A program made the translations under genes and the position numbers. Of a stretch of 64,000 bases of DNA, positions 24,568-33,468 are shown piece by piece (within the stretch, counting starts at the first letter, position 1; the number at the start of each line of letters is the position of its first letter). Where the stretch lies: NCBI GenBank assembly GCA_046294265.1, contig JBKBKC010000003.1:62001-126000 (forward strand). Reading direction: 5' to 3'. This DNA comes from JBKBKC01 sp046294265 (GTDB lineage: Bacteria; Pseudomonadota; Alphaproteobacteria; Rhodobacterales; Rhodobacteraceae). A model generated the notes under the pieces. It did not search any database. It saw only the letters and a list, made by a program, of their open reading frames with translations, and was not told where the DNA came from.

Positions 24568-25512
24568 ATGGTGGCTGATCTTCTGTGGGTCCTTCTGGGC
24601 CTAGTCTTGCTGGTGTTCGCTGGCGACGCGCTGGTGAAGGGGGCCGTAAACCTGGCGTTGCGGATGGGCATTCCGGCGCTGCTGGTGGGTTTGACGATTG
24701 TGGCCTTTGGCACCTCGGCACCTGAACTGCTGGTCTCTGTCCAGGCGGTGCTGAAGGACCAGGACGGAATCGCCCTGGGAAACGTGGTCGGATCGAACGT
24801 GGCCAACATCCTGCTGGTGCTGGGGGTTCCTGCGCTGATCTCGACCATCCACACCAGCCAGCATGACACCCGCCGCAGCTATGTCACCATGCTGGCGGCC
24901 ACGATGCTGTTCATCGGGTTGGCGATGACCGGAACGCTGACGCGCATCCATGCGGCGATCCTGCTGGCGGGCCTTGGGCTGATGCTGTGGGACAGCTACC
25001 GCCAAGGGCAGGCGCACCGCGCCGCCGACACTGGCGAAGATGAGCTGGAGGGGGCCGACCCCGCCATGCCGGGCTGGAAGATCACCGCCTTTCTGGTGGG
25101 TGGCCTGATCGGTCTGCCCATCGGGGCGGACCTTCTGGTCGATGCCTCGGTCAACATCGCGCGCACCTTCGGGATCAGCGAGACCATCATCGGGCTGACG
25201 CTGGTGGCCATCGGCACCTCGCTGCCGGAGCTGGCCACCAGCGTGATGGCCGCGTTCCGGGGCAAGGCGGATGTGGCGATCGGCAATGTGATCGGGTCGA
25301 ATATCTTCAACCTTCTGGGTATCATGGGGGTGGCCGGGATGGTCGGGCATCTGACGATCCCGCCGGAATTGCTTCGGTTGGATCTGTGGGTGATGCTGGG
25401 CGTGTCGATCTTGTTGGCCCCGTTCATCCTGATGGGTCGCGACATCACGCGCGGCGTCGGCGTCGGGTTGACGACGATCTATGCGGCCTATCTCTGGGTG
25501 CTCGTCGGCTAG
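24568..25512 (+). CDS. Calcium/sodium antiporter (CaCA family, YrbG-like)
   Basis: A 314-residue inner-membrane cation exchanger. The two inverted alpha repeats carry the hallmark motifs GLTIVAFGTSAPELLVSVQA and GLTLVAIGTSLPELATSVMA, each followed by a G-N-V-(V/I)-G-S-N segment. About ten hydrophobic segments are present. It exchanges Ca2+ or Na+ against another cation across the membrane. It sits six bases after the small zinc-ribbon gene and 10 bp before an SDR gene. Confidence 0.93.
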   Translation: MVADLLWVLLGLVLLVFAGDALVKGAVNLALRMGIPALLVGLTIVAFGTSAPELLVSVQAVLKDQDGIALGNVVGSNVANILLVLGVPALISTIHTSQHDTRRSYVTMLAATMLFIGLAMTGTLTRIHAAILLAGLGLMLWDSYRQGQAHRAADTGEDELEGADPAMPGWKITAFLVGGLIGLPIGADLLVDASVNIARTFGISETIIGLTLVAIGTSLPELATSVMAAFRGKADVAIGNVIGSNIFNLLGIMGVAGMVGHLTIPPELLRLDLWVMLGVSILLAPFILMGRDITRGVGVGLTTIYAAYLWVLVG

Positions 25513-25522
25513 GGAGGACATC

Positions 25523-26305
25523 ATGCAGGGCAGGGCGCTTGTCACGGGCGGAGCGCAGCGGCTGGGCCGCGCCATGGCGACCTATCTGGCCGGTCGCGGG
25601 TTCGATGTGGCGGTGCATTACGCAAGCTCGTCGGAAGCCGCCGATTCGTTGGTGTCGGAAATTGCTGCCATGGGTCGGCATGCTGTGGCGTTGCAGGCCG
25701 ATCTCCTCGACGAACAGGCCACGGCGGGGCTGGTGGCCCGCGCGGCCGAGGGGCTGGGGGGGGCGCTGACCTGCCTGATCAACAACGCTTCGATCTTCGA
25801 GCATGACACGCTGGCCAGCGCTACTGCCGAGAGTTGGCACCGCCATATCGGATCGAACCTGCGCGCGCCCTTCGTGCTGACGCAGGCCTTTGCGGCGCAG
25901 GCGCCGGGCGCGGTGACCGATGCGGGCGGTGAGCCGGTGGCGACCGGGCTGGTCATCAACATGATCGACCAGCGCGTGCTGAAGCCCACGCCCGAATTCA
26001 TGACCTACACCATCGCCAAGATGGCGTTGTGGGCCTTTACCCGCACGGCGGCGCAGGGTCTTGCGCCGGGCATCCGCGTCAACGCCATCGGACCGGGGCC
26101 GACGCTGCGCGGCGCGCGCCAGTCGGCCGAGCATTTCGCCCGCCAACGCGCGGCGACGGTGCTGGAGCGCGGCGCTGATGCCGCCGACATCTGTGCGGCA
26201 CTGGGCTATTTTCTGAATGCCCGCGCCGTGACGGGGCAGCTTTTGTGCATCGACGGCGGACAGCATCTTGCCTGGGCGACCCCGGATGTGCTGGGGATTG
26301 AGTGA
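25523..26305 (+). CDS. SDR family oxidoreductase, pteridine-reductase-like
   Basis: A 260-residue SDR. The dinucleotide motif is TGGAQRLGRAMATYL, followed by an INNASIFEHDTL stretch and the catalytic Tyr-x-x-x-Lys in YTIAKMALWAF. The TGG-x-x-R-L-G form and the NMIDQRVLKPTPEF segment resemble pteridine reductase and FolM-type proteins, which use NADPH. AGGGAGGA precedes ATG 25523. It is the last gene before a 307-bp gap ahead of uvrC. Confidence 0.82.
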   Translation: MQGRALVTGGAQRLGRAMATYLAGRGFDVAVHYASSSEAADSLVSEIAAMGRHAVALQADLLDEQATAGLVARAAEGLGGALTCLINNASIFEHDTLASATAESWHRHIGSNLRAPFVLTQAFAAQAPGAVTDAGGEPVATGLVINMIDQRVLKPTPEFMTYTIAKMALWAFTRTAAQGLAPGIRVNAIGPGPTLRGARQSAEHFARQRAATVLERGADAADICAALGYFLNARAVTGQLLCIDGGQHLAWATPDVLGIE

Positions 26306-26612
26306 CGCTTCGCCGACCATCGTGCGCGAGTTGTCCACTTTTCGCATCTTGGTCACGACCGCGTTACAAATGTGTGGGTTTTCAGATATTTGTGTGGCCG
26401 GTCAATATTCTTTCTATGAAAATCAATGCGTTACTTTTTTGCCCAAAAAACAGGCAAGCCAACGAAGCAGGCCGAATACAAGGAGAATTCGCCCTGATGA
26501 GAAGTTTGCCAACAGAGTTATCCACAGGAATGGTGGACACCTTCGCGCTTGCCTCAGGCATCGGAACATTGCAGCGAAGAAGAATCATCGTTCGTGAATC
26601 GGGGTGCGCGGG
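26306..26612 (+). other. AT-rich untranslated region ahead of uvrC
   Basis: This 307-bp gap is much richer in A and T than its surroundings, with runs such as TTACTTTTTTGCCCAAAAAA near 26431. It holds one DnaA-box match (26518-26526) and a 39-codon ORF running into uvrC (26497-26616), both listed separately. I see no other convincing gene or RNA structure. It most likely contains the uvrC promoter. Confidence 0.5.
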
Positions 26613-26616
26613 ATGA
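26497..26616 (+). CDS. Possible leader peptide overlapping uvrC
   Basis: A 39-codon ORF starting MRSLPTELSTGM. AAGGAG lies about 11 bases upstream, a slightly long spacing. Its TGA overlaps the uvrC ATG as ATGA, the same coupling used by real gene pairs in this window. Codon use has many A/T third positions, unlike normal genes here, so it may be a leader or chance. No family recognised. Confidence 0.3.
   Translation: MRSLPTELSTGMVDTFALASGIGTLQRRRIIVRESGCAG
26518..26526 (+). promoter_or_regulatory. DnaA box TTATCCACA
   Basis: An exact match to the consensus TTATNCACA inside the AT-rich uvrC leader. A weaker resemblance (TTGTCCACT) lies near 26331. One good box is more in line with DnaA-linked transcription control than with an origin. 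Confidence 0.4.
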
Positions 26617-28493
26617 CGGATTTCGAGGAGGCCGCGCCATCCGCGGATGCCCCCACGGGCCATGCGCTGATCCAGTCATATCTGCGCAGCCTCGATGGCT
26701 CGCCCGGTGTCTATCGGATGCTGAATGCGGCGTCCGAGGTGCTGTATGTCGGCAAGGCGCGCAACCTCAAGGCGCGGGTGTCGAACTATGCGCGCGTCTC
26801 GGGCCATTCGGGGCGCATCGCGCGGATGATCCGCGAAACTGCCAGCATGATGTTCCTGACCACGCGCACCGAGACCGAGGCGCTGCTGCTGGAGCAGAAC
26901 CTGATCAAGCAGCTGAAGCCGCGCTACAACGTGCTCTTGCGCGATGACAAGTCGTTCCCGAACATCCTGATCGCAGGCGAACATCCCTTTCCGCAGATCA
27001 AGAAGCATCGCGGCAAGCGGTCGGAAAAGGGGCATTACTTCGGCCCCTTCGCATCGGCGGGGGCGGTGAACCGCACGCTGAACCAGCTGCAAAAGGTGTT
27101 CCTGTTGCGCACCTGCACGGATGCGACCTTTGCCAGCCGCACAAGGCCCTGCCTTCTGCATCAGATCAAGCGCTGCGCCGCCCCCTGCACGGGCCGCATC
27201 GACGAGCCGGGCTATGCAGCGCTGGTGTCGGATGCGCGGCGGTTTCTGGAGGGCAAGACCACATCGGTGCAATCCGACCTTGCCGCCGAGATGCAGACCG
27301 CCGCCGAGGCCATGGAATTCGAGCGAGCCGCCGCCCTGCGCGACCGCATCCGCGCGCTGACGCAGGTGCAGCAGGTGCAGGGGATCAACCCGCGCGGGGT
27401 GTCCGAGGCGGATGTGGTGGCGCTGCACCTCGATGGCGGGCAGGCCTGCGTGCAGGTGTTCTTCATCCGCGCAAACCAAAGCTGGGGCAACCGCGATTTC
27501 TATCCCCGCACCGGCTCGGGGGCGGAGGAGCCGGAGATCCTGCAGGCCTTCCTCGCGCAGTTCTACGACGACAAGGAACCGCCCAGGCTGATCCTGTTGT
27601 CCCACCCGGTCGAGGACCCCGACCTGATGGGCGAGATCCTGACCGACCGCGCGGGGCGCAAGGTGGAGCTTGCCGTGCCGCAGCGGGGCGAGAAGGCCGA
27701 GCTGGTGGAAAACGCCGCGCGCAATGCCCGCGAGAGCCTGGCGCGCCGGATGGCCGAAAGCGCCACGCAGAACAAACTGCTGGCCGGGCTGGCCGAGGCG
27801 CTGGATCTGGACGCCCCGCCCCGGCGGATCGAGGTCTATGACAACAGCCACATCCAGGGGTCGGATGCCGTGGGCGGCATGATCGTGGCGGGGGCGGACG
27901 GGTTTCTGAAAAGCCAGTATCGCAAGTTCAACATCAAGGGAGCGGCAGGCAAGGCGGGCGACGATTTCGGCATGATGAAAGAGGTGCTGACCCGCCGCTT
28001 CGAGCGCCTGCTGAAGGAGGATCCCGAGCGCAAGTCGGACGCATGGCCCGACCTTCTGCTGATCGACGGCGGGGCCGGGCAGATCAGCGCCACGGCCGAG
28101 ATCATGGCCGAATTGGGGGTGGATGACATTCCCTTCGTGGGCGTCGCCAAGGGCATCGACCGCGATGCGGGGAAAGAGGAATTCCATCGCCCGGGCGAGC
28201 CGCCCTTTGCCCTGCCGCACCAGTCGCCGGTCCTCTATTTCATCCAGCGCCTGCGGGACGAGGCGCACCGCTGGGCCATCGGCGCGCATCGCGCCAAACG
28301 GGCAAAGGCGGTCAGCGCCACCCCTCTGGACGACATTCCCGGCATCGGGGCCGCGCGGAAAAAGGCGCTGCTGGCGCATTTCGGGTCGGCCAAGGCGGTG
28401 GCGCGGGCGGGGCTGGAGGATCTGGCGGCGGTGGACGGGATCAGCGCCGCGATGGCGCGCAAGGTGCACGATTACTTTCATGAGCGTGGGTAG
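26613..28493 (+). CDS. uvrC: Excinuclease ABC subunit C
   Basis: A 626-residue UvrC, the nuclease that cuts on both sides of a lesion in nucleotide excision repair. The N-terminal GIY-YIG domain has GVYRMLNAASEVLYVGKA. A Cys cluster (RPCLLHQIKRCAAPC) follows, then the UVR helix that binds UvrB (AAEAMEFERAAALRDRI). The RNase H-like domain contains YDNSHIQGSDAVGGM and LLLIDGGAGQ, and paired helix-hairpin-helix motifs end the protein (DDIPGIGAARKKALL). ATG 26613 is preferred over GTG 26604. Confidence 0.97.
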   Translation: MTDFEEAAPSADAPTGHALIQSYLRSLDGSPGVYRMLNAASEVLYVGKARNLKARVSNYARVSGHSGRIARMIRETASMMFLTTRTETEALLLEQNLIKQLKPRYNVLLRDDKSFPNILIAGEHPFPQIKKHRGKRSEKGHYFGPFASAGAVNRTLNQLQKVFLLRTCTDATFASRTRPCLLHQIKRCAAPCTGRIDEPGYAALVSDARRFLEGKTTSVQSDLAAEMQTAAEAMEFERAAALRDRIRALTQVQQVQGINPRGVSEADVVALHLDGGQACVQVFFIRANQSWGNRDFYPRTGSGAEEPEILQAFLAQFYDDKEPPRLILLSHPVEDPDLMGEILTDRAGRKVELAVPQRGEKAELVENAARNARESLARRMAESATQNKLLAGLAEALDLDAPPRRIEVYDNSHIQGSDAVGGMIVAGADGFLKSQYRKFNIKGAAGKAGDDFGMMKEVLTRRFERLLKEDPERKSDAWPDLLLIDGGAGQISATAEIMAELGVDDIPFVGVAKGIDRDAGKEEFHRPGEPPFALPHQSPVLYFIQRLRDEAHRWAIGAHRAKRAKAVSATPLDDIPGIGAARKKALLAHFGSAKAVARAGLEDLAAVDGISAAMARKVHDYFHERG

Positions 28494-28510
28494 TGGGCCC
28501 GCGCCCCCGT

Positions 28511-29107
28511 TTACCCCCCGGCTGACATGGCCCGCGTCAGGGCCGCCCTCCCCGTCATCGTCGCCGCGTAGTCCTGCAAGCGTGGTTCTGTCACCGGAAA
28601 CTTCGCGCCCTGCGCCCATTGCAGGCAATGCGCGCAGATGATGTCGGGCAGGGTGATCGCCTCGCCCATCAGGAACGGCCCAGACCCCATACGCGCCACG
28701 AGGGCGGCCTGCGAGCGGACAAATTCCCATTTCAGGCTGTCCTTCACCGCAGGTACGCGATGCTCCTGCGGCAGGATGAAGCTGTGGCGGGCGGCCATCC
28801 ACAGCACGGCATCGAATTCGTCCAGCAGGAACTGGGTCAGGCTGTCCTGCCGGGCGCGGTCAAGGCTGCCCGCCGGATGGGTCAGGCCGCCGTGGCGGTC
28901 GGCGAGATAGGTCAGGATCGCGGTGGAATCGGTGATGGCCTCCCCGTCCACCAGCAGGACAGGCACCTTGCCCGAGGGGTTCACCGCCACCACGCTGTCG
29001 CTGCGGGGCATGGCGTTCAGGAGTTCATAGGGCTGGCCCAGCTCCTCCAGCATCCACAGCACGCGCAGGGTGCGGCTGCGGATGTTTCCGATCACCTGAT
29101 AGGCCAT
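28511..29107 (-). CDS. Glutathione S-transferase family protein
   Basis: A 198-residue GST-fold protein. The N-terminal thioredoxin-like half carries RTLRVLWMLEELG, the cis-Pro site KVPVLLVDG and the glutathione contact DSTAILTYLADRHG. The C-terminal half is all helical and includes GPFLMGEAITLPDIICAHC. It could conjugate or reduce using glutathione; the substrate is unknown. It is the second gene of a pair with a thiolase (10-bp gap) and converges on uvrC. Confidence 0.9.
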   Translation of the reverse strand: MAYQVIGNIRSRTLRVLWMLEELGQPYELLNAMPRSDSVVAVNPSGKVPVLLVDGEAITDSTAILTYLADRHGGLTHPAGSLDRARQDSLTQFLLDEFDAVLWMAARHSFILPQEHRVPAVKDSLKWEFVRSQAALVARMGSGPFLMGEAITLPDIICAHCLQWAQGAKFPVTEPRLQDYAATMTGRAALTRAMSAGG

Positions 29108-29117
29108 GTCCGCTCTC

Positions 29118-30284
29118 CTATGTCCGCTCCAGCGCGATGGCCGTGCCCTCGCCGCCGCCGATGCAGATGGCGGCCACCCCGCGCCGCACACCCCGCGCCT
29201 CCATCGCATGCAAAAGCGTCACGATGATCCGCGCGCCCGAGGCGCCGATAGGATGGCCAAGCGCGCAGGCCCCGCCGTTCACGTTCACGCGGTCATGCGG
29301 CACGCCGGTTTCCGCCATGAAGGCCATCGGCACCACGGCAAATGCCTCGTTCACCTCCCACAGGTCCACATCCTCGATCCGCCAGCCAAGCCGGGACAAC
29401 AGCTTGCGGGCCGCAGGCACCGGGGCGGTGGGGAAATCGGCGGGGGCCTGTGCGTGGCTCGCGTGGCCGCGCAGGAATGCCCTCGCCCCCTGCGCCGCCG
29501 CCCCCGAGGCCAGCACCAGCGCCGCCGCCCCGTCCGAGATGCTGGAGGAATTGGCCGCCGTCACCGTGCCACCCGCGCGGAAGGCGGGTTTGAGGGTGGG
29601 GATCTTCTCGGGCCGGGCCAGGCCGGGCTGTTCGTCGATGTCCACTGTGACAGTGCCCTTGCGGCCCGTCACCGCCACCGGCGCGATCTCAGCCCCGAAT
29701 GCACCCGCGGCCTGCGCCGCCAGCGCGCGGGTCAGCGAGGCCAGCGCATAGTCATCCTGTGCCGCGCGCGAGAACTGGAAGGCTTGCGCGCAATCCTCGG
29801 CAAAGCTCCCCATCAGGCGGCCCTTGTCATAGGCATCCTCCAGCCCGTCCAGAAACATGTGGTCCTGCGCAAGGCCATGCCCCAGCCGCGCCCCGCCCCG
29901 CATCGCGGGCAAGAGGTAGGGCGCGTTCGACATGCTCTCCATCCCGCCTGCCACGATGATGTCGGCCCGGCCCAGCGCCAGCGCATCCATCGCAAGCATC
30001 GCGGCCTTCATCCCCGAGCCGCACATCTTGTTCAGCGTGGTGGCGGGCACGTCCTGCCCCAGGCCCGCGGCAAAGCCCGCCTGTCGCGCCGGGGCCTGGC
30101 CCTGGCCCGCGGGCAGCACGCAGCCCATGAGCAGTTCTTCCACCCGGTCCGGTGCGATTTCTGCCCCCGCCAGCGCCGCCCGGATCGCGGCTCCGCCCAG
30201 ATCGGCGGCAGAAACCGGGGCAAAAACGCCCTTCAGCCCGCCCATCGCCGTGCGGGCCGCCCCGATGATCGCCACATCGCGCAT
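29118..30284 (-). CDS. Acetyl-CoA acyltransferase (thiolase)
   Basis: A 388-residue thiolase that condenses or cleaves acyl-CoA. The nucleophile Cys88 sits in LNKMCGSGMKAAMLA, preceded by the LLMGCVLPAGQGQ segment. The C-terminal catalytic motifs are NVNGGACALGHPIGASGAR and AAICIGGGEGTA. It may act in acetoacetyl-CoA formation or in beta-oxidation. No other beta-oxidation genes are adjacent, so its pathway is open. It diverges from the STAS/kinase pair. Confidence 0.93.
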   Translation of the reverse strand: MRDVAIIGAARTAMGGLKGVFAPVSAADLGGAAIRAALAGAEIAPDRVEELLMGCVLPAGQGQAPARQAGFAAGLGQDVPATTLNKMCGSGMKAAMLAMDALALGRADIIVAGGMESMSNAPYLLPAMRGGARLGHGLAQDHMFLDGLEDAYDKGRLMGSFAEDCAQAFQFSRAAQDDYALASLTRALAAQAAGAFGAEIAPVAVTGRKGTVTVDIDEQPGLARPEKIPTLKPAFRAGGTVTAANSSSISDGAAALVLASGAAAQGARAFLRGHASHAQAPADFPTAPVPAARKLLSRLGWRIEDVDLWEVNEAFAVVPMAFMAETGVPHDRVNVNGGACALGHPIGASGARIIVTLLHAMEARGVRRGVAAICIGGGEGTAIALERT

Positions 30285-30397
30285 GAAGGCCCCCTTGTCG
30301 TCGCCTGCCGGAGTCGCCGCTTACTGAATGCTAACCTATGCGCCCTAGCCTGCAACGCGGAAGTGCCGCGAAACGTGCCGCAGGAAAGGGCCCGCCG

Positions 30398-30733
30398 ATG
30401 CAGATCAGGACCGATATGTCAGGCGACATGCTGGTTGTCACCCCGCTGGAAGATCGCATCGACGCCGCGGGTGCCATCCAGTTCAAGGAACGTATGCGCG
30501 AGGCCGTGGCCCAACCCAGCGCCCGCGTGGTGCTGGACCTGTCGCAGGTGACGTTCCTGGACAGTTCAGGCCTGGGTGCGGTGGTGGCGGTGATGAAACT
30601 CCTTGGCCCTGACCGCAAGCTGGAACTGGCGGGCCTGACCCCCGGCGTGGACAAGGTGTTCCGCCTGACCCGGATGGACAGCATCTTTGCCATCCATGCC
30701 ACAGTGCCCCATGGCCTGCGCGATGCCGGCTGA
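30398..30733 (+). CDS. STAS-domain anti-sigma factor antagonist (RsbV-like)
   Basis: A 111-residue single STAS domain. The phosphorylation motif VTFLDSSGLGAVVAVMKLLG carries the Ser that the partner kinase modifies. The partner gene begins inside its last codons (11-bp overlap), so the two are made together. Such pairs switch between binding a sigma factor or effector and binding each other. No sigma factor of that kind is next door, so the downstream target is not known. Confidence 0.88.
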   Translation: MQIRTDMSGDMLVVTPLEDRIDAAGAIQFKERMREAVAQPSARVVLDLSQVTFLDSSGLGAVVAVMKLLGPDRKLELAGLTPGVDKVFRLTRMDSIFAIHATVPHGLRDAG

Positions 30734-31154
30734 CCCTGATCCCGTCGCGCTGACGCTGGTGATCCCGGGCGAGGCGCTGGCGGTGCGGGCGGCACTGCGG
30801 GCGCTGTTCGAGACCTTGCCGCTGAAGGCACTGCCCGAGGCGACGCGCGGCACCGCGCAGGTTGTGCTGGCCGAGGCGCTGAACAACGTGGTCGAACATG
30901 CCTATGCCGAAAAGCACGGCGATATCGAGATCACGCTCGAGGCGGCACCGGGCGGCCTTGCCTGCCTGATTGTCGATCACGGCTGCCCGATGCCCGCCGG
31001 ATCGCTGCCCGGGGCGTCGCCGCCCGCCGCCGATCCGATGGACCCGCCCGAGGGCGGGTTTGGCTGGTATCTGATTCGCAGCCTCAGCGAGGATCTGCGC
31101 TATTCCCGGGACGGGAACTGCAACCATCTGTCGTTCCGGCTGTCGGCGGGCTGA
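30723..31154 (+). CDS. Anti-sigma regulatory factor, HATPase-type Ser kinase (RsbW-like)
   Basis: A 143-residue GHKL-type ATPase of the SpoIIAB/RsbW class. The N box is AEALNNVVEHAYAEK, the G1-like box is LIVDHGCPMP, and the G2 box is GGFGWYLIRSLSEDL. It would phosphorylate the STAS partner and bind a regulatory target. The start ATG 30723 overlaps the end of the STAS gene. A 243-bp non-coding gap follows before the next gene. Confidence 0.87.
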   Translation: MPADPDPVALTLVIPGEALAVRAALRALFETLPLKALPEATRGTAQVVLAEALNNVVEHAYAEKHGDIEITLEAAPGGLACLIVDHGCPMPAGSLPGASPPAADPMDPPEGGFGWYLIRSLSEDLRYSRDGNCNHLSFRLSAG

Positions 31155-31397
31155 TCCCGGCAACGGTTGCGCGGCGGGTTGTGGGATCGTCGCCGAACGG
31201 GAAACGATGCCGCGGAACTGCCGCAATCCAGCCACGGCGCGGCCCCCGCCACGAAGGACAACAAATGGGTAGCTGCATAAAGCTTCCCTCGGCGTCGCGG
31301 ATCAATGCCCCCACCCAGTCCGCGGCGCCGAGGCCCTTCCCCGCTTGGCTTCCCTGCGCGCCACCCCTAGGCTGCACGGCAACAAGGGGAGCAGTCC

Positions 31398-32972
31398 ATG
31401 CGCGATTTCCAGAGACCGGGCCGATCCGCCGTCTATGCCAACAACGGGATGGTGGCGACCTCGCATCCGCTGGCGGCGGGGGCGGCGCTCGACATCCTGA
31501 AGGCGGGCGGGAACGCGGTCGATGCGGCCATCGCGGGCGCGGTCCTCCTTGGGTTCTGCGAGCCGCAGATGACCGGACTGGGCGGTGATTGCTTTGTCCT
31601 GCTGCAGCCCGCGGGGTCGGACGCCATGATCGCGCTGAACGGCTCGGGGCGGTCGCCTGCGGGCCTTTCGGCCCAAGCGATGCGCGACCGCGGGCTGACG
31701 GCTGTGCCGGTGCAGGGGATCGAGGCGGTGACGGTGCCGGGCGCGGTCGATGCCTTTTGCCGGCTGTCGGCGGATCACGGGCGGCTTGGCCTTGACCGCG
31801 TGCTCGACCCCGCGATCCGCTATGCCGAAGAAGGCATCCCCGTTGCCCCCCGCGTCGCCCACGACTGGGCCGAGGCCGAGGCCACCCTGAAAGGCAAGGC
31901 GCGCGACACCCTGCTGATCAACGGTCGTGCGCCGAAGCTGGGAGAGGCGTTCCGCGCGCCCGGCCAGGCCGAGGCCCTGCGCCGCATCGCCCGCGACGGC
32001 CGCGCGGGCTTCTACACCGGCGAGGTGGCCGAGGACATGGTGGCCTCGCTGCGCGCCCTGGGCGGAACCCACACTCTGGCGGATTTCGCGGCCACCGCCT
32101 GCACATACACCGATCCCGTCGCAGGAACCTACAAGGGGGGCGAACTGCTGGAGCATCCCCCGAACGGCCAGGGCGCCACCGCCATCCTGATGCTGAACAT
32201 CCTGTCGCAGTTCGACATCGCAGCCCTTGACCCCTTCGGCGCCGACCGCGCGCATCTTGAGGCCGAGGCCGCGAAACTCGCCTATGACGCGCGCGACCGC
32301 CTGATTGCCGACCCCGACCACACCACGAGGCTCGCGCATATGCTGGCCCCCGAGACGGCCGCCCGCCTCGCCGCCCTGATAGACCCGGCCCGCGCCATGC
32401 CTGCTGCCGCCCCGCTGACCGAGGCCATCCATCGCGACACCATCTACATCACCGTGGTGGATAGCGACCGCATGGCGGTCTCGCTGATCTATTCCGTATA
32501 CTGGTCTTTCGGGTCGGGCTTCGCCTCGGACCGCTTCGGGATCAACTTCCAGAATCGCGGTGCCGGTTTCACCCTTACCCCCGGCCACCCGAACGAGGCG
32601 GCAGGCGCCAAGCGGCCGATGCACACGATCATTCCCGCCATGCTGCGCCACGACGGCATCACCATGCCCTTCGGCGTGATGGGGGGCGGCTATCAGCCCT
32701 GCGGCCATGCGCGGGTGGTGTCGAACCTGATCGACTTCGGCATGGACCCCCAGTCCGCCCTCGACGCCCCACGCAGCTTTGCCGCCCCGCACGGCATGGA
32801 GGTTGAACGCGGCTATGCCCCCGACGTGGCGGACCGGCTGACCGAAATGGGCCACAAGGTGGTCGAACCCGCGGTGCCCCTCGGCGGCGCGCAGGCCATC
32901 CTGATCCACCCGACAGGCACGCTCGAAGGCGCCTCCGACCCGCGCAAGGACGGCTGCGCCCTGGGCTACTGA
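31398..32972 (+). CDS. ggt: Gamma-glutamyltransferase-like N-terminal-nucleophile hydrolase
   Basis: A 524-residue gamma-glutamyltransferase-fold protein. The N-terminal phrase GMVATSHPLAAGAALDILKAG and the GNAVDAAIAGAVLLGF stretch are family hallmarks. The expected autoprocessing Thr is T348 in HRDTIYITVVDSD, which would make a small subunit of about 177 residues. No signal peptide is visible, so it is probably cytoplasmic, unlike periplasmic GGT. It may act on other gamma-glutamyl or cephalosporin-like amides. It starts at ATG 31398 with AAGGGGAG upstream. Confidence 0.85.
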   Translation: MRDFQRPGRSAVYANNGMVATSHPLAAGAALDILKAGGNAVDAAIAGAVLLGFCEPQMTGLGGDCFVLLQPAGSDAMIALNGSGRSPAGLSAQAMRDRGLTAVPVQGIEAVTVPGAVDAFCRLSADHGRLGLDRVLDPAIRYAEEGIPVAPRVAHDWAEAEATLKGKARDTLLINGRAPKLGEAFRAPGQAEALRRIARDGRAGFYTGEVAEDMVASLRALGGTHTLADFAATACTYTDPVAGTYKGGELLEHPPNGQGATAILMLNILSQFDIAALDPFGADRAHLEAEAAKLAYDARDRLIADPDHTTRLAHMLAPETAARLAALIDPARAMPAAAPLTEAIHRDTIYITVVDSDRMAVSLIYSVYWSFGSGFASDRFGINFQNRGAGFTLTPGHPNEAAGAKRPMHTIIPAMLRHDGITMPFGVMGGGYQPCGHARVVSNLIDFGMDPQSALDAPRSFAAPHGMEVERGYAPDVADRLTEMGHKVVEPAVPLGGAQAILIHPTGTLEGASDPRKDGCALGY

Positions 32973-32973
32973 C

Positions 32974-33040
32974 CCTTTCCTGATGGTGAAAATATCCCGG
33001 GGGGAGGGCCCGCAGGCTCCGGGGGGCAGCGCCCCCCTGC
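32974..33040 (-). repeat. Dispersed intergenic hairpin element, copy in minus orientation
   Basis: Read on the minus strand: a hairpin of GGGGGGC and GCCCCCC, then CCCCCCGGGATATTTTCACC and an A-rich tail. It belongs with the copies at 44377, 56444 and 61094. It lies between the convergent ggt and hspQ genes. Confidence 0.6.
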
Positions 33041-33046
33041 CACGGC

Positions 33047-33373
33047 TCAGTTCAACTGGAACTGCAAGGGATAGCGCCCCTCGGTAAACTCGCCGAAAAG
33101 GTCGGGCAGGTCGGGGTGGTCCACCGGCTCGCCCGTCTCGTCGGGCACGAGGTTTTGCTCCGACACATAGGCGACGTAATAGGATTGGTCGTTCTCGGCC
33201 AGGAGGTGGTAGAACGGCTGGTTCTTCGAGGGGCGGCTGTCCTCGGGGATGTTCTCGTACCAGTCCTCGGTGTTCGAAAACATCGCATCCACGTCGAACA
33301 CCACGCCGCGGAACGGGTGCTTGCGATGGCGCAAGACCTGTCCCAGATGATATTTGGCTCTGGTCTTGAGCAT
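33047..33373 (-). CDS. hspQ: Heat shock protein HspQ (YccV-like)
   Basis: A 108-residue protein of the HspQ/YccV family, a small DNA- and protein-binding factor linked to protein quality control. The opening KTRAKYHLGQVLRHRKHPF and the segment PFRGVVFDVDAMF are characteristic, as is YYVAYVSEQNLVPDETG. The start ATG 33373 is chosen over a longer frame because it matches the family N-terminus. The gene diverges from the AEC transporter and converges on ggt. Confidence 0.9.
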   Translation of the reverse strand: MLKTRAKYHLGQVLRHRKHPFRGVVFDVDAMFSNTEDWYENIPEDSRPSKNQPFYHLLAENDQSYYVAYVSEQNLVPDETGEPVDHPDLPDLFGEFTEGRYPLQFQLN

Positions 33374-33468
33374 CCGATTGCGTCCCCCGGTTTCGGTTAG
33401 TAATCCCGCGGGGCGGCGCCTGTCCACCGGGTGCGGCGAGGATTTGCGGAAAATCGGGGAAACAATCT

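Noticed and set aside
26306..26612. Replication origin
   Set aside because: The gap is AT-rich with one exact DnaA box, but there is no box cluster and no origin-linked genes nearby.
31265..31397. Small gene starting ATGGGTAGCTGC before the gamma-glutamyltransferase-like gene
   Set aside because: No ribosome site match, no family resemblance, and the frame runs out of phase into the next gene.
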